DNA from: Bradyrhizobium sp. 1(2017)
GTDB lineage: Bacteria; Pseudomonadota; Alphaproteobacteria; Rhizobiales; Xanthobacteraceae
Direction of reading: 5' to 3'
NCBI RefSeq assembly: GCF_011602485.2
Contig: NZ_CP050022.2
Location: 5,910,001 to 5,974,000, forward strand
Length of the DNA: 64,000 bases
The notes under the pieces are model-generated. The model saw nothing but the letters and a program-made list of their open reading frames with translations. It did not search any database and was not told the DNA's origin. The position numbers and the translations under genes are program-made. Every line of letters begins with the position of its first letter. The stretch's first letter is position 1. Below are positions 50,115 to 60,105 of the stretch, one piece after another.

Positions 50115-52451
50115 ATGCTCCAGAACAACCTTAAAGACACGGACAGGCTACGGCTGCCGGTGAACCTGACCCCACCCAGTCAGGCCGACGGCGGAGGGAT
50201 CACCGAGGTCATCAATCTCGGGATCGGACTGTTACGGCGTCAATATCTGGTGATCCTTGTCACCGCCGCGCTCGTCATTGCGGTCAGCCTGCTCTATCTC
50301 AGACTGGCATCTCCAACCTACACGGCGCAGGTTCAGATTCTGTTGGCCAATCCAAGGGCCCAGTTTGTCCAGCAGCAGTCGCTTCTCGCCGAACCGCCTT
50401 TCGATCTCAACCAAATCGAGACCCAGATTCAGCTCGTGAGGTCGAAAGCTACCGCTGCTGCGGTAATCGACCAGTTGAAACTGACCAACGATCCTGACTT
50501 CAACGCGTCGGGGCCATCCCTACATTCGCTCTGGCAACGAATTCGATCATGGGCATCGACTGCATCGCCGAAGGATGCGCCATCCGATAGGCATGGCGAA
50601 CCATCGGATGCCATTGTCGACGCATTTCTCAGTCGGCTTTCCGCGATGCGTGTCGGGTACAGCAACGTCATTGAAATCAGCTACAATTCGAGTTCTTCAG
50701 CTCGAGCCGCCGAGATCGTCAATGCGGTAGCCAACACTTATGTTGCCGATCAGCTCAATGCAAAATTCGACGCCAATCGCCGGGCAACAAGCTGGCTGCA
50801 AGACAGGCTGCGGGATCTCGGGGACCAGGCCCTAGCTGCACAACGTGCGGTCGACGTCTACAAGGCCCAGAACAACATCGTCTCTCTGGACGGGCGTCCA
50901 ATCGACGAGCATCAGCTCACGGAAATCAACAATCGATTGGCCGTCGCACGTACCCAGACCTCCGAGGCCACGGCCAAGCTGTCTCGCTACGAAACCCTCC
51001 TTGCTTCCTCCGATCCGAAGAAGCCATCCTCGATGCTCGATCTGGATGCGATCGGAAGCGACGGGCTGAACAGTACGATCATCACGGGGCTGCGCCAGCA
51101 ATATCTCGAGCTCACCCGACGTGAGGCGGAGCTGACGGCAAGGGTTGGCCGCGACCACTTGGCAGTGGTCAATGTCCGGAACCGCGCGCGAGAGTTTCGC
51201 GTCTCCATTTTCGATGAGGTCAGGAGGCTTGCTGAAGTCAGTCGAAGTGAATTCGAACTCGCAAAGCAGCGCCAGGAGGAAATCGAGAAACAGCTGGCTA
51301 AGGCCGTTGTACAATCCCGCTCGGTCAATTCCGCCGAGTTGACCATCAAGGATCTGGAAAGCCGGGCAAAGGGCTTGCGCAGCTTGTATGAGACCTTCCT
51401 GCAGCGCTACATGAGCTCCGCGCAGCAAGAGACATTTCCCATCTCTGAAACGCGGGTGCTTTTCCCCGCTTCGCCGCCGTCGAGCAAAAGCAAACCAAAG
51501 TCACGATTGGTGCTGGCGCTCGGCATTGTCGGCGGTCTCGCACTCGGCATCGGCTTGGCGCTCCTCAGAGACCTAATGGACCGCGTCTTTCGTACCTCCT
51601 CACAGGTGGAAACCGTGCTGGAACTGCCTTGTCTATCCATGGTCCCGTTCTTGCCGACCCGCAAATCTCCGAAGCCGGCAGCGCGACTTCAGAAAACCGA
51701 TGATGATGTTCAGCAACGTATAGTTTCGCCTCCGACCGCAATCCATCGGACCGTGGTCGGGATGCCGCTTTCTCGATATACCGAGGCAATTCGTTCCATC
51801 AAGCTGGCCATCGACCACAATCCGGAGAAGATCTCCTCGCAGGTGATCGGTATCACCTCGGCGCTTCCCAATGAGGGAAAGACCACAATTGCAGCCTCGC
51901 TTGCGCAACTGATCGGCCACGCCGGCAAGAAAGCCATCATCGTTGATTGCGACCTCAGGAATCCTTCACTGTCTTCCATCTTCGCGCCCAAGGCAGCCTG
52001 CGGAATCATCGAGGTTGCAAACGGCAGTCGATCGCTCTCCGACGCAATCTGGCGGGATCCGACGACCAATCTTGCGTTTCTGCCCGCCGTACGGCGAGGA
52101 CCTTTGCTTCACACCAGCGAAATTCTCTGCGCCGACGCGATCAGCAAGCTGTTCGACCGTTTGCGTGCCCAATATGACTACATCATCGTCGACCTTCCTC
52201 CCCTAACCCCGTTGGTTGATGTCCGCGCCACTTCGTCTCTCATTGATTGCTACATCCTTGTCGTTGAATGGGGCCGGACCAAAATCGATGTCGTGCAGCA
52301 CGCACTGCACACGGCTCCCAACATCCAGGATTCACTGATCGGAGTGGTTCTCAGCAAGACGGATACCAAGGCAATGGCCCGATATGACGGTCATCGGAGC
52401 TACTATTATCATGACAGCCACTACATCCGTTATGGTCTTTCTGGCTCTTGA
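50115..52451 (+). CDS. Polysaccharide co-polymerase / tyrosine autokinase (Wzc type)
   Basis: A protein of about 778 residues combining a Wzz chain-length domain and a BY-kinase. Span one lies at about 40-62 (YLVILVTAALVIAVSLLYL), a periplasmic coiled-coil region at about 150-440, and span two at about 464-487 (RLVLALGIVGGLALGIGLALL). The kinase has Walker A ALPNEGKTT (about 583), A' VDCDLRNP (about 610) and B YIIVDLPPLTPLVD (about 688). The C-terminus is a tyrosine cluster (RSYYYHDSHYIRYG) for autophosphorylation. The start at 50115 avoids AT-rich leader codons. It should control chain length and export with a Wza channel, which is not in the window. Confidence 0.95.
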   Translation: MLQNNLKDTDRLRLPVNLTPPSQADGGGITEVINLGIGLLRRQYLVILVTAALVIAVSLLYLRLASPTYTAQVQILLANPRAQFVQQQSLLAEPPFDLNQIETQIQLVRSKATAAAVIDQLKLTNDPDFNASGPSLHSLWQRIRSWASTASPKDAPSDRHGEPSDAIVDAFLSRLSAMRVGYSNVIEISYNSSSSARAAEIVNAVANTYVADQLNAKFDANRRATSWLQDRLRDLGDQALAAQRAVDVYKAQNNIVSLDGRPIDEHQLTEINNRLAVARTQTSEATAKLSRYETLLASSDPKKPSSMLDLDAIGSDGLNSTIITGLRQQYLELTRREAELTARVGRDHLAVVNVRNRAREFRVSIFDEVRRLAEVSRSEFELAKQRQEEIEKQLAKAVVQSRSVNSAELTIKDLESRAKGLRSLYETFLQRYMSSAQQETFPISETRVLFPASPPSSKSKPKSRLVLALGIVGGLALGIGLALLRDLMDRVFRTSSQVETVLELPCLSMVPFLPTRKSPKPAARLQKTDDDVQQRIVSPPTAIHRTVVGMPLSRYTEAIRSIKLAIDHNPEKISSQVIGITSALPNEGKTTIAASLAQLIGHAGKKAIIVDCDLRNPSLSSIFAPKAACGIIEVANGSRSLSDAIWRDPTTNLAFLPAVRRGPLLHTSEILCADAISKLFDRLRAQYDYIIVDLPPLTPLVDVRATSSLIDCYILVVEWGRTKIDVVQHALHTAPNIQDSLIGVVLSKTDTKAMARYDGHRSYYYHDSHYIRYGLSGS

Positions 52452-52524
52452 AGCGGTCCCCTGGCGGCCAGCACGTTCTCCGGCCAGCGGACAGCGGAGT
52501 GGCCGCACCACACGATGGTGTTAG

Positions 52525-54537
52525 ATGATTATCCGGCTTGTCATGTTGGCCGAACTGGTCGCGATTGCCGCAGCGCTCGTAATGCCGGAAAATCTACGAA
52601 GCTGGGTGTTCGTAGCCTTCGTGCTTGCAACAGCGTCGATGATCGTGGCGATTTTTCCACCGGTCGCCGCCCTCGGGCTCGCCAGGCTGCTGCGGCCGGG
52701 CCTGGTCGTCGTGCTTGCGACTCCAGCGTTCCTGATGGCTCTGCAGGCCGTGCCGATGCCAATCGGCACGCTCGGAAATCCCATCTGGGCAACCGCATCG
52801 ACGGCCTTGAACGAGCCCCTCGCCGAAATAATCACAGTCGATACTGGGGCGACCATGTTCTCGCTCGCGCAGTATTGCGCCGTGCTCGCCGCAGCCCTCG
52901 TCACTGCGGTCATCACGCTTGACCGGATTCGCGCGGCCCAGGTCCTGCATCTCCTGTTGTCGCTGACCACGATCGCCACGGCTCTGTGGTTCACCAAGGA
53001 AACGACTGGTGCCGCTGGCCCCGACGGTTCAACCCTCGTCGTGCTCGGTGTCTTGGTGTCCGCCGCGACGGCGATACGCGCGGTCGATCAGTTGCGGAGG
53101 CACCGTCGACCTGGAACGATTGTGTCGGCCCCGCTCCCTGCTCTGTTCGCCGCGATCATCACAATGATTGTCTGCGTGGCAGCGCTGCTCATTCGGGCCA
53201 ACTTGGCCGCGGTCGTTGCCGCCCTCCTCGGATCGGGACTATTGCTCTCGGTGTTCGCTATTCGCAGGTGGTTCTTGGGCTTGTGGGGTACCGCTGGCGT
53301 TCTCGCCGCCGCCATGATCATCTTCATTGCCACTCTAACCGTCATTCCGCTCAGGACGAACACCGATCCGACGATTGCGTTGTCGACGAGTAGCCAGACC
53401 GCAACCGAGCGCATGCTGCAGGATGTCGGGCCGGCGGGATCGGGTGCAGGCGCTTCGACGGTCCTTTTGCCGATTTATCGGGACGCTGGCGTCAGCGCCT
53501 CGCGAGAGAGGCCAACCGCCGCCGCCGCGATCGTCATAGACATGGGGTGGGTCTTTCTTTGCGGCGTCCTGATCTGTGCAGTGCTGGGCGCGGGTGTCCT
53601 GATCTGGCGTTCTCTGTCGCGAGCCCATGATTACATATATCCAGCCTTGGGTGCCGCAGCTTCAATTGCGCTGATGATACTCGCCTTTGCCGACCACGGA
53701 GTTCTGGGTTTGGGCGCGTCTCTTTCGGCCGCCGTGCTTTTCGGACTTGCGTTCGGCCAAAGCGGCCCAGGCGCAGGCCGTGACGCCCTGTCTTTGGAAG
53801 CGAAAGAAGCGCCCGACCGAGCTGCCGACCCCGTTCCAGCTTCTTACCCGAAGTTCGCGTCGGCGCTTGTCACCGCTTGGCCGCGCGTCACGCTGATGGT
53901 GCTAGGGATCACGCTGATCATGCAAGCACTGTGGATGGTCTTCCCTGAGTGGTATCTCGGTGGTCAATCCTCATCGAAGATTGTGTCGACCGCAACGGCA
54001 TGGCCGAACGGGATATCGAAGCCGGCTTCGATTGCAGCAGCGCGTGAAGACTTGTGGATCCGAGGGGGATCAAAACCCGGCGCGAATTCGGCCTCTTCTG
54101 CGGACGAGCAAGAGGCGACGGCTCCTCCCGTGCCTTCGAATACGCTTGCCCGCGCATTGCGCTCGTCGCCGCTCCGCGGAGACATTTGGCTCATGCTCGC
54201 GGCGGCGTCCAAGCCCAGTTCGCCGCAGCCTGGCACAGCAGCAATGCTCAAGATGTCGTACTACACCGCACCGAATGATTTGGATCTGCTGCCGCTACGC
54301 GTATCCGTCGCACTCGCTACAGATGCCGTGGTACGGGAGCCGGAGTTTCGCGACTTGATCAAGCGCGACGTGAACCTGGTCGTTACGCATCGGCCAGCCC
54401 TCAGACCGGCGCTTGTGAGCGCGTACCGGTCAGCCTCGGCCGACGGCAGGACCTATCTCGAGAGCCTGATTTCGGAACAGGATCCGTCATACCTCGACCA
54501 AGTGCGCGCGCGCAATTTCCGACAGGGATCTCGGTAA
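52525..54537 (+). CDS. Large membrane protein, Wzy/O-antigen-ligase-like 2
   Basis: A 670-residue protein with roughly ten to twelve hydrophobic spans in residues 1-470 (for example LVMLAELVAIAAALVMP, FVLATASMIVAIFPP, GVLAAAMIIFIATLTVI), then a soluble tail of about 200 residues. The loop with GPAGSGAGASTVLLPIYRDAG resembles the periplasmic segment of O-antigen polymerase/ligase relatives, but the match is only by layout. It lies 73 bases after the Wzc gene and before the sugar-phosphate transferase, so it is probably part of the same operon. The soluble tail is unusual for Wzy. It could be a polymerase, ligase or chain-modifying component. Confidence 0.65.
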   Translation: MIIRLVMLAELVAIAAALVMPENLRSWVFVAFVLATASMIVAIFPPVAALGLARLLRPGLVVVLATPAFLMALQAVPMPIGTLGNPIWATASTALNEPLAEIITVDTGATMFSLAQYCAVLAAALVTAVITLDRIRAAQVLHLLLSLTTIATALWFTKETTGAAGPDGSTLVVLGVLVSAATAIRAVDQLRRHRRPGTIVSAPLPALFAAIITMIVCVAALLIRANLAAVVAALLGSGLLLSVFAIRRWFLGLWGTAGVLAAAMIIFIATLTVIPLRTNTDPTIALSTSSQTATERMLQDVGPAGSGAGASTVLLPIYRDAGVSASRERPTAAAAIVIDMGWVFLCGVLICAVLGAGVLIWRSLSRAHDYIYPALGAAASIALMILAFADHGVLGLGASLSAAVLFGLAFGQSGPGAGRDALSLEAKEAPDRAADPVPASYPKFASALVTAWPRVTLMVLGITLIMQALWMVFPEWYLGGQSSSKIVSTATAWPNGISKPASIAAAREDLWIRGGSKPGANSASSADEQEATAPPVPSNTLARALRSSPLRGDIWLMLAAASKPSSPQPGTAAMLKMSYYTAPNDLDLLPLRVSVALATDAVVREPEFRDLIKRDVNLVVTHRPALRPALVSAYRSASADGRTYLESLISEQDPSYLDQVRARNFRQGSR

Positions 54538-54685
54538 GCCGCCGGCGCCCTGGTTCGACAGACGATAATGGATCCGGCGACAAGACAGCGCACGGCCAAA
54601 ATTAATTTGCCGGAGTCGCCATTTTAAGCTTGATAATTCCAGTTAATTAATAATAAATTAAATATTAAATTGCAGGGCACGCGCG
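54538..54685. promoter_or_regulatory. AT-rich island before the initiating transferase
   Basis: AATTAATTTG, TTTTAAGCTTGATAATT and TTAATTAATAATAAATTAAATATTAAATT-type runs (given in short pieces) lie 15-90 bases before the start at 54686. It likely carries a separate promoter. Confidence 0.5.
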
Positions 54686-56155
54686 ATGAATTTCGTGAAT
54701 CGACATTTCCCTGATCGTGAGATTGCCGACCGTGTCAGCCCCGGGCTGCCAGCACCCCGCCAGCACAAGTGGCCTCTTCGTTATGACGCGGTCGAACACG
54801 TGGCGGTGTGTGCGGACATTGCAACCATCCTGGTTGCTGGCGTCGTCGCTACATTTCTGTTGCAAGCTCAGAATGGGCAAGCCGCGGCCGAGCTGAGCGA
54901 CATGATTGGCCTGGCGCTGGTCAGCGCCGCTTGTCTCGTTTGCCTGCTGAAGACCCAAGGCCTTTATCGGCCAGTTGAGCTCCTCGTCCTCCGAAACCAG
55001 ATACGCTCCGTTTGTACGGCCTGGGCGTTATTGCTGATCTTCTTTTGGGTCCTGCATGGCTTGGAGGTTCGCCCGGGGACCTCTCAGCAAGCGGCCCTGG
55101 CTTTTGGCGTCCTCGCCTTGGGCCTCCTTACAGCCGAACGGTGGGCGGTCAAGGTGCTGCTCGGAAAGGGGCTGAGCGGCAGAAAGTTCGCCAATACGAA
55201 TATCGTCCTGATCAGCGATCAACCACTGTCGAAGAACGTCGGGCTGTCTGAAACCCTATCCATGCATGGCTATTGCATCAGGGGACGGTTCAGCTTGCCT
55301 CCGCTTGGTTTTGGTCCCGCCAGCCGAAAGCGGCTCAGAGCGCGGGTGATCGACTACATTCGCAATTGCCAGCTCGACCAAGTGGTGGTGGAAGCCGACC
55401 CGGAGCGATGGCCCGAACTGCGAGCCTTCGTTGCCGAATTGCGAGTATTGCCGTTCCCGATCATGTTCGTGCCCGTCGGCACGACATCCGAATTGCTTCG
55501 GCATCCTACGCGGAGGCTCGGAAGTGCCGTTTGCGTAGAACTTCAGCGTGGCCCCCTCACCCCGCTGGAATGTGGGGCAAAGCGGATGATTGATCTTGTT
55601 GGCGCGGGCCTCGCCTTAGCAATATTTGCCCCGTTGCTGGCTCTGGCAGCGGTTGCGATCAAGCTGGATTCTCCCGGTCCGGTCTTCTTTCGGCAGCAAC
55701 GCTGCGGCTTCAACGGCCGGATCTTCTTGATCCGTAAATTCCGGACCATGCATGTGCTTGAGGACGGACCCGTGATCCTTCAGGCCAACCGCACGGATCG
55801 GCGCGTCACCCGCGTCGGCAAATGGTTGCGCCGGACAAGCTTCGATGAACTGCCGCAACTGCTGAATGTTCTCGACGGAAGCATGTCGTTGATCGGGCCG
55901 CGTCCTCACGCCTTGGCTCACGACGGGAAATTCGACAAGCTCGTACGGAACTACGCCCTTCGCCGCAGGGTCAGGCCAGGATTGACCGGATGGGCGCAGG
56001 TCCACGGCTGCCGCGGCCCGACGCCCACGGCCGTCATGGTCGAAACACGTGTGCAATACGATCTCTGGTACATCGATAACTGGAGCCTTCGGCTCGATCT
56101 CGCAATCCTACTGCGGACCCCGGTCGAGGTGCTGCGGGCGCGCAATGCCTACTAG
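54686..56155 (+). CDS. Polyprenyl-phosphate sugar-1-phosphate transferase (WbaP/WcaJ type)
   Basis: A 489-residue initiating enzyme. The N-terminal half has four hydrophobic spans and a CoA-binding-like domain typical of the long form. The C-terminal catalytic domain (about 290-489) has [57 protein letters not shown] and [10 protein letters not shown], with the Asp-Glu pair of this phosphotransferase family. It transfers a hexose-1-phosphate, usually glucose or galactose, to undecaprenyl phosphate. This starts the repeat unit later handled by the glycosyltransferases in the window. Sugar specificity cannot be read from sequence. Confidence 0.95.
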   Translation: MNFVNRHFPDREIADRVSPGLPAPRQHKWPLRYDAVEHVAVCADIATILVAGVVATFLLQAQNGQAAAELSDMIGLALVSAACLVCLLKTQGLYRPVELLVLRNQIRSVCTAWALLLIFFWVLHGLEVRPGTSQQAALAFGVLALGLLTAERWAVKVLLGKGLSGRKFANTNIVLISDQPLSKNVGLSETLSMHGYCIRGRFSLPPLGFGPASRKRLRARVIDYIRNCQLDQVVVEADPERWPELRAFVAELRVLPFPIMFVPVGTTSELLRHPTRRLGSAVCVELQRGPLTPLECGAKRMIDLVGAGLALAIFAPLLALAAVAIKLDSPGPVFFRQQRCGFNGRIFLIRKFRTMHVLEDGPVILQANRTDRRVTRVGKWLRRTSFDELPQLLNVLDGSMSLIGPRPHALAHDGKFDKLVRNYALRRRVRPGLTGWAQVHGCRGPTPTAVMVETRVQYDLWYIDNWSLRLDLAILLRTPVEVLRARNAY

Positions 56156-56224
56156 CAGCACGGGTCTATCGGGCTGTGTTGTCGACCGTTTCCCAACCAT
56201 CCGCCTGAGAGACTGCAAGTCCGA

Positions 56225-56593
56225 TCAGGCCCGCTGGCGAAGCTTCGACCCCGCCTCCCCTATGCGAAATTCCTCAATCCGCTTGCCAGATTTCATGGCT
56301 GCAACCAACCACCGCGGTCGCTTGCCACGACCAGACCACGTCTCGGAAGTCTGGGGGTTCCGATACTTCGGCAGCACCCGCGGATATTTGCGCCTCGGCT
56401 TCCCGGTCGACGATAGCTTTGCCGCGCCTGAGTCCACCAAAACAGCCGCACTGCCACCGAGAGCGGCCAGGCGTTTCTCCAATTCGTGCTTTTCTGCTTT
56501 GATCCGGTCCGACAAGATCCCGCTGATTTCCTCATGCAGCGACCAGAGATCGTCAAGCGACATGGATTCTAATTCGAGTTTCTTTGCCGACAT
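56225..56593 (-). CDS. H-NS-family nucleoid protein, copy 2
   Basis: A protein of about 122 residues. The N-terminal oligomerisation helix is at 5-55 (ELESMSLDDLWSLHEEI to KHELEKRLAALGG), followed by a linker and the DNA-binding part YPRVLPKYRNP / TWSGRGKRPRWL (about 78-105). The ATG at 56593 gives MSAKKLELES; a start 13 codons earlier at 56632 is weaker. It is convergent with the initiating transferase gene (70 bases between stops). It closely resembles copies at 7767 and 57253, with different linker lengths. It probably forms mixed oligomers with them on AT-rich DNA. Confidence 0.92.
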   Translation of the reverse strand: MSAKKLELESMSLDDLWSLHEEISGILSDRIKAEKHELEKRLAALGGSAAVLVDSGAAKLSSTGKPRRKYPRVLPKYRNPQTSETWSGRGKRPRWLVAAMKSGKRIEEFRIGEAGSKLRQRA

Positions 56594-57252
56594 GTTCCAC
56601 CGTATAGTTGTGCCCAACTGATAATGTTCCACCTAACATTAATCAAGCCGAAGAGTTCAGATGTTTACAAAAAAATATATGGAACCGTGCGGAAACTGGC
56701 GCCCCACATAACTGCGCCGCGCCGACTAATCAAGCCAGGAAACGAACGATCCGCAGAATTAACTGCGGAGCCCGGTTATATTGCACGCCTGAGATGCAGC
56801 CGCGGAACCGTTCACGCGACGTCGCCCACGTGGCGGGTGAAATTAACCAGGTCGCGGGAATGACCTTCCACGCCGCCCCCTCGAAGCACGTGGCGAGCCG
56901 CCTTTCGCTCGTCGGGACACTCTCGTTGTCTGCCGGCCATCCCATAGCCGCAGACGGGAGCGAATAAGTTCGATATCCCGGAGCGCACGATGTCGGAGCT
57001 CAATTTGGGACGTCAGGGCCTGGATGTCCGACAATGCAGCCGAGGGAACGACAAATCGGCTTATCGAATCTTGAAGACGCTCAAGAGGATACTCGATCAA
57101 AACTATTCCTCCGCCATGCGCCCTTTCGGCGCCGCGCCCTTTTGGGCAAATTAATAAAATAACCGTCGTAATAATTATTAAATACCATATAATGATTTTA
57201 TTGTTACGTCAATTTCAACACTGACGTCACTCGATTAGGGGATGATGGATGA
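56594..57252. other. Gap between H-NS copies 2 and 3
   Basis: About 660 bases, AT-rich at about 57145-57210 (AAATTAATAAAATAACC, ATAATTATTAAATACC) right before H-NS copy 3. Apart from the uncertain frame at 56843-57100 no gene is supported. Both divergent H-NS promoters must lie here, and the AT block may be a target for autoregulation. Confidence 0.5.
56843..57100 (-). CDS. Possible small protein with TTG start
   Basis: A TTG at 57100 follows a strong GGAGGA five to seven bases upstream, and the first 55 codons read like a helical protein (LERLQDSISRFVV, QALTSQIELRHRALRDIEL). The last 30 codons are Arg/Gly-rich and look non-coding, which suggests a frameshift or a shorter true gene. No family is recognised. 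It lies in the AT-rich gap between the two H-NS genes. Confidence 0.35.
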   Translation of the reverse strand: MIEYPLERLQDSISRFVVPSAALSDIQALTSQIELRHRALRDIELIRSRLRLWDGRQTTRVSRRAKGGSPRASRGRRGRSFPRPG

Positions 57253-57675
57253 ATGACCAGTCCGTCGAACGGTGACGAGAATGCTATGCGAAGGCAGGAT
57301 CTCGAAGCCATGGATTTTGAGGAACTTTGGCTCCTGCACGAGGAGCTCACGAAGATTCTCGCTGAGAAAATTACAGCCGAGAAGCGGGAACTGGAAAAAC
57401 GCCTTGCACAGCTGAACCAGCCGGACCAATTCGGTGAAGCTGAAAGTGGGGCGGCCGAAACGGGGACAGGCCAGCCGCAGCCACGCCGCAGATATCCGAA
57501 GGTCTTGCCGAAATACTGCAACCCGCTCCAGCCGACCGAGACCTGGTCCGGGCGCGGTAAACAGCCTCGCTGGCTGGTCGCCGCCCTCCGATCCGGCCAC
57601 ACCCTGGAGGAGTTCAAGATCCGCGAGAACGACGACTCGCCTAATCGGAATGCCAGTGGGCAGGAGCATTCCTAG
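57253..57675 (+). CDS. H-NS-family nucleoid protein, copy 3
   Basis: A 140-residue protein with N-terminal coiled coil (LEAMDFEELWLLHEELTK to EKRELEKRLAQLNQP) and C-terminal YPKVLPKYCNP / TWSGRGKQPRWL. The linker is longer (GEAESGAAETGTGQPQP) than in copies 1 and 2. The plus-strand ATG at 57253 has AGGGG some 15 bases upstream. It is transcribed away from copy 2 and its 3' end faces the nucleotidyltransferase gene. The three copies share the loop TWSGRGKxPRWL and probably recognise the same AT-rich sites. Confidence 0.92.
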   Translation: MTSPSNGDENAMRRQDLEAMDFEELWLLHEELTKILAEKITAEKRELEKRLAQLNQPDQFGEAESGAAETGTGQPQPRRRYPKVLPKYCNPLQPTETWSGRGKQPRWLVAALRSGHTLEEFKIRENDDSPNRNASGQEHS

Positions 57676-57733
57676 CTCTACAGGCACTGCGAAGATTCTC
57701 CCGTCATCTCCAAGCCCGATGTTGCGTCGCCCC

Positions 57734-58801
57734 CTAGACCTTCCCTGCACGGGCTGCGGTGGCCGCCTTCAGCAGAAAATGCAAGGTGTCCACCTTTGGG
57801 ATCGACCACAGCCCACGGCGCGCGTTCCGCGGGTAGCCAAGGGACGCGTCTCGCCGGTAGTTTCTGAGGTCCAGAGCGGTCATCGCGAGGAAGGGCACGC
57901 GCGAGCTCGGAAAGCGCGCCTGCATCAATTGGCGAACGAACTGCAGACGCGGAATCAGTCGGGAACGCAGCGCGGGCGGGATCTCGACCCCAAGCAGTTG
58001 CGCAAGGGCGACCAGCTGGGTTTCTAGCGCGTTCTTCATCACTCCGCCCGAGATATGGGAGCTGAGTTCCTCCCAATCGAGACCTCCAACGGAACTGTTC
58101 AGATCGCGCAACTCGACCAAATGCCGAAGGTCCAGGTCGCCGAGCCAATAGCCGTAGTCCTGGATCTGATCATGGATGATCAACATGAGCGCCCGGTACG
58201 TGGGCGTCGGAATTCGCACGCTCCCCCGCCCCAGCGCCGCAGGGACACAATGGCTCAGCACAGGGTCGCGGTAGAAGTGGGCAGGACCCGGAGCGGCCTG
58301 TTGCAGATCGATTGCGCCGACATCGATCGATCGGATCAGCTCGACGAACCATCTCCGGCTTTCGCGAGGAGCCTCGGCATGAACTTCATAGCCAATGGCG
58401 CGAAGAGCAGCAATTGCTCTTTCAGCTTCGTCCGGCATAACCATGATGTCCAGGTCGGACATCAGCCGAATCCCTCGCCGTTCGCGAGGCGTGACAGCTA
58501 GCGTCGCCGCTCCTTTGAGCAACACTGGCGTAACTCCGCGATCATTCATCGCAACGACGGCTTCCTCCAATTGATCCGCCAACCGCTCGTTGCGCTGAAC
58601 ATTCCGACGATAGATTTGACGGACATACGCGCAGACGTCCTCAGGGAGCACCGAGGCATATCGATCAACGAAGTCAACAAGCGCGGGCGTCGTCAGCGTC
58701 TGGTTCGCAAGCCCGATGACGGACATCCAATCCACGTCGACGGGCGGCGCGCCTCGCAAGCAATGACAGAGGCTGATCAGTGCCGAACTATGCTTTCCCA
58801 T
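57734..58801 (-). CDS. Nucleotidyltransferase-family protein (NTP_transf_5 type)
   Basis: A 355-residue protein of the PF14907 group, a minimal nucleotidyltransferase fold. The motif VLLKGAATLAVTPRERRGIRLMSDLDIMV has the G-x-S-DLDIMV-type acidic pair, and the second carboxylate lies near GAIDLQQ. Relatives occur beside PqqD-like and HPr-kinase-like genes in uncharacterised peptide or capsule clusters, and in some lasso-peptide clusters. Its start overlaps the stop of the following kinase-like gene by 14 bases, so they form an operon. It may transfer a nucleotide or sugar-nucleotide moiety to a phosphorylated target. The substrate is unknown. Confidence 0.85.
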   Translation of the reverse strand: MGKHSSALISLCHCLRGAPPVDVDWMSVIGLANQTLTTPALVDFVDRYASVLPEDVCAYVRQIYRRNVQRNERLADQLEEAVVAMNDRGVTPVLLKGAATLAVTPRERRGIRLMSDLDIMVMPDEAERAIAALRAIGYEVHAEAPRESRRWFVELIRSIDVGAIDLQQAAPGPAHFYRDPVLSHCVPAALGRGSVRIPTPTYRALMLIIHDQIQDYGYWLGDLDLRHLVELRDLNSSVGGLDWEELSSHISGGVMKNALETQLVALAQLLGVEIPPALRSRLIPRLQFVRQLMQARFPSSRVPFLAMTALDLRNYRRDASLGYPRNARRGLWSIPKVDTLHFLLKAATAARAGKV

Positions 58802-59915
58802 TGCACAAATCCACCAACAGCTCCCGAGCTTCTACCGCCTCGCAGTAGGTAAGCAGAAACGATCGTGCACCAGAAACAATCTCCTTCAACGCGAAGAAGC
58901 CGGTCGTCGACAACCTTCCGTCAGCGGCAAATGCCCCCTCGATGAGCCGCCTCATCGAGTCGAGCTGATCCAAGGCGGTCAGCTCCGGGGAACCGCTCGC
59001 GACCCTGTTCAGGAAAATGATCCAGCCGACGGGAAGACTTCCGTTATGCGCGTTCGAAACTGGCAAATATCGCACCTGAGCGCCATCGGCTCGACGATGA
59101 GTGACGCCGTCCCAATTGCTGTGCAATACCGACGACCACTCCCACGATCCCTCCTTTAGGGTGAGAGCAAACGGGATTCCACAGGCAGTGCCGTCGCTTT
59201 CGATCAGTGCAACATCATCGCCGGAATACTGAAATCCAGCGCCCACCAGCTGCAATGCAAGTGTCGACTTGCCGGCTCCCGCTTCGCCGCACAACAGCAA
59301 GCCAGCCCCATTCTTCGCAAGAGATGCAGCATGGAGGGCGAAGACCCATCGATCACTTCGGATAAGCCGGTCGGTGAGGCGAGCTTTGATTGTAGGCGCA
59401 AGTGCCTCGACTCCGCATCTATGGAGGCCCGCGTCAATTCCGCCGAACAGCACCTGATCTTCCAGCATCATGGCCTCGACCGCGATATCGGCTTGGCCGT
59501 CGACGTTGTCCGAAGCACAAAACAGCGAAACCAAACGCTGCAGGAGGTCCCGGTTTTCAGCCCGGACACTGATACGATGCCGCCCCAAGACCGTGGAGAA
59601 AGCACAATTCGTCGACATTCGCCGATCGACGTCCAGCAGCCCTCGATCGATCCAGGAGCTTATGGCCTGCCGCACGAACTGGCGCGCTACCGGTTCAACA
59701 ATGTCCAGCTTGCCCATTTCGTGATACACGGCTGCCAGAGAGGCTCCCTGCGCCAATCTGCACCAGATAAAGCCACCCACCTGGTCCAGCTGATAGATCT
59801 TCTGCCCTGCCGCACTGAACAGCACAGGCTGGCCATCGAACAGCGCAAAGACCGCATCGACCGCCGGCTTAAGCACCACTTCTGCGGAAGATTTTTCCAG
59901 CACCAATTCCACCAA
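58788..59915 (-). CDS. PqqD-like domain fused to HPr-kinase-like domain
   Basis: A protein of about 375 residues. Residues about 10-95 resemble a PqqD-type peptide-chaperone (RRE-like) domain (VLFSAAGQKIYQLDQVGGFIWCRLAQ). Residues about 150-370 resemble an HPr serine kinase/phosphatase, with Walker A LLCGEAGAGKSTLALQLV and the acidic YSGDDVALIES. In 'HPr-rel-A' type systems these two parts are usually separate genes; here they are fused. The start is TTG at 59915 or GTG at 59912, because no ATG is in reach; GAGGT lies about 12 bases earlier. It probably binds a peptide and phosphorylates it. The nucleotidyltransferase follows in the same operon. Confidence 0.8.
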   Translation of the reverse strand: MVELVLEKSSAEVVLKPAVDAVFALFDGQPVLFSAAGQKIYQLDQVGGFIWCRLAQGASLAAVYHEMGKLDIVEPVARQFVRQAISSWIDRGLLDVDRRMSTNCAFSTVLGRHRISVRAENRDLLQRLVSLFCASDNVDGQADIAVEAMMLEDQVLFGGIDAGLHRCGVEALAPTIKARLTDRLIRSDRWVFALHAASLAKNGAGLLLCGEAGAGKSTLALQLVGAGFQYSGDDVALIESDGTACGIPFALTLKEGSWEWSSVLHSNWDGVTHRRADGAQVRYLPVSNAHNGSLPVGWIIFLNRVASGSPELTALDQLDSMRRLIEGAFAADGRLSTTGFFALKEIVSGARSFLLTYCEAVEARELLVDLCNGKA

Positions 59916-60105
59916 AATGAGCGATCGACCTCGCCCCGGGATCGAGCCAGCGGCGAGCAGATCCTCGCCGCACTATTCGCAGCATTCGATCGAACGAACA
60001 GCCACCTCAGCTTGGTAGTGTTTCGAAGGCGATATAGGCCTTTAAGTTCGGCGCCGGCATACATCACTCCCGGCGCCTCGTTCGAACGAACGATGCCCCA
60101 CTCGA

